A stretch of 64,000 nucleotides of DNA, taken from the NCBI GenBank assembly GCA_001314545.1, contig LIHN01000018.1:124001-188000 (forward strand), written 5' to 3'. Origin of the DNA: Bacteroidetes bacterium HLUCCA01 (GTDB taxonomy: Bacteria > Bacteroidota > Rhodothermia > Balneolales > HLUCCA01). Positions 63,909 to 64,000 of the stretch are shown piece by piece. The notes beneath the pieces are model-generated. The model had not been told where the DNA came from, did not search any database, and saw nothing but the letters and a program-made list of their open reading frames with translations. A program made the position numbers and the translations under genes. Position 1 is the stretch's first letter. Every line of letters begins with the position of its first letter.

Positions 63909-63938
63909 ATTCAAGCAATTGTCAACCAAAAACAACCG

Positions 63939-64000
63939 ATGAAATCGACGTTCAATACCTGGTACGAGGAAAAGATGTACGCCACCGACGAGCTGGCCGC
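63939..64000 (+). CDS. Start of a SAM-regulated gene, cut by window edge
   Basis: An ATG at 63939, 31 bases after the riboswitch terminator, opens a frame that runs to the edge (MKSTFNTWYEEKMYATDELA). Only about 20 residues are visible and I cannot identify them. The position after a SAM riboswitch and a Met/Cys attenuator implies methionine or sulfur-amino-acid metabolism or transport. Confidence 0.6.
   Translation, partial: MKSTFNTWYEEKMYATDELA

Overview
The window looks like a chromosomal segment of a member of the Bacteroidota-Balneolota-Rhodothermota group, most likely a Balneolota or Rhodothermota bacterium. Supporting signs are rpsF-rpsR-rplI with no ssb between them, a DUF4175 giant, BatA-like and MoxR proteins, a surface protein with a Bacteroidota-style repeat motif, frequent TTG/GTG starts with weak ribosome binding sites, and promoters of the Bacteroidetes form (TTG, 20 bases, TAnnTTTG) before rpsT, cmk (variant -7) and nuoJ. 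By eye the GC content is in the low-to-mid fifties, except for the two AT-rich pilin genes. No insertion sequence, phage or CRISPR array was seen.

Layout. 1-3309: 3'-truncated gene for a very large surface or outer-membrane protein (minus). 3.4-4.5 kb: rpsF-rpsR-rplI (minus). 4.7-11.5 kb: uppP followed by the membrane arm of complex I, nuoJKLMN (minus). 11.6-18.5 kb: moxR (+), nadA, rpsA and cmk (minus), then rpsT-gpmI (+). 18.7-22.4 kb: clpC and a glycosyltransferase. 22.7-23.2 kb: six tRNAs (Pro, Arg, Cys, Glu, His, Glu). 23.2-33 kb: methyltransferase, GT2, MerR, metallo-beta-lactamase-fold protein, DUF4175 protein, HAD phosphatase, vWA protein, glycerate kinase. 33.3-37 kb: cysS-lgt-rlmN. 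37.1-40.6 kb: lepA, a secreted unknown and lepB (minus). 40.6-47.3 kb: an unexplained structured intergenic region, a His-rich leader peptide, then hisG-D-C-B-H-A. 47.8-59.8 kb: a twelve-gene type IV pilus-like operon. 60.1-63.4 kb: NlpC/P60 lipoprotein and metF (minus), pdxJ-era (+). 63.5-64 kb: a Met/Cys leader-peptide attenuator in tandem with a SAM riboswitch before a gene cut by the window edge.

The strongest candidate for an undescribed system is the pilus operon. It has a recognisable engine (PilB, PilC, PilT), a fused PilM-PilN, a fused PilO-PilP, a compact secretin and an embedded cyclic-nucleotide-binding protein. All five pilin-like subunits begin almost directly with their hydrophobic helix, lack a normal prepilin leader, and the locus encodes no prepilin peptidase. 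An intrinsic terminator separates the two major-pilin paralogues.

The second theme is amino-acid-responsive control. The his operon is preceded by a 32-codon peptide with 11 histidines. A second run of His codons sits in frame immediately before hisC. At the right edge a 19-codon peptide ending in Cys-Met-Met-Leu-Cys-Ser abuts mutually exclusive antiterminator and terminator hairpins, and a SAM-I-type riboswitch with its own terminator follows. HisB carries a decayed remnant of the histidinol-phosphatase domain. hisF, hisIE and nuoA-I are not in the window.
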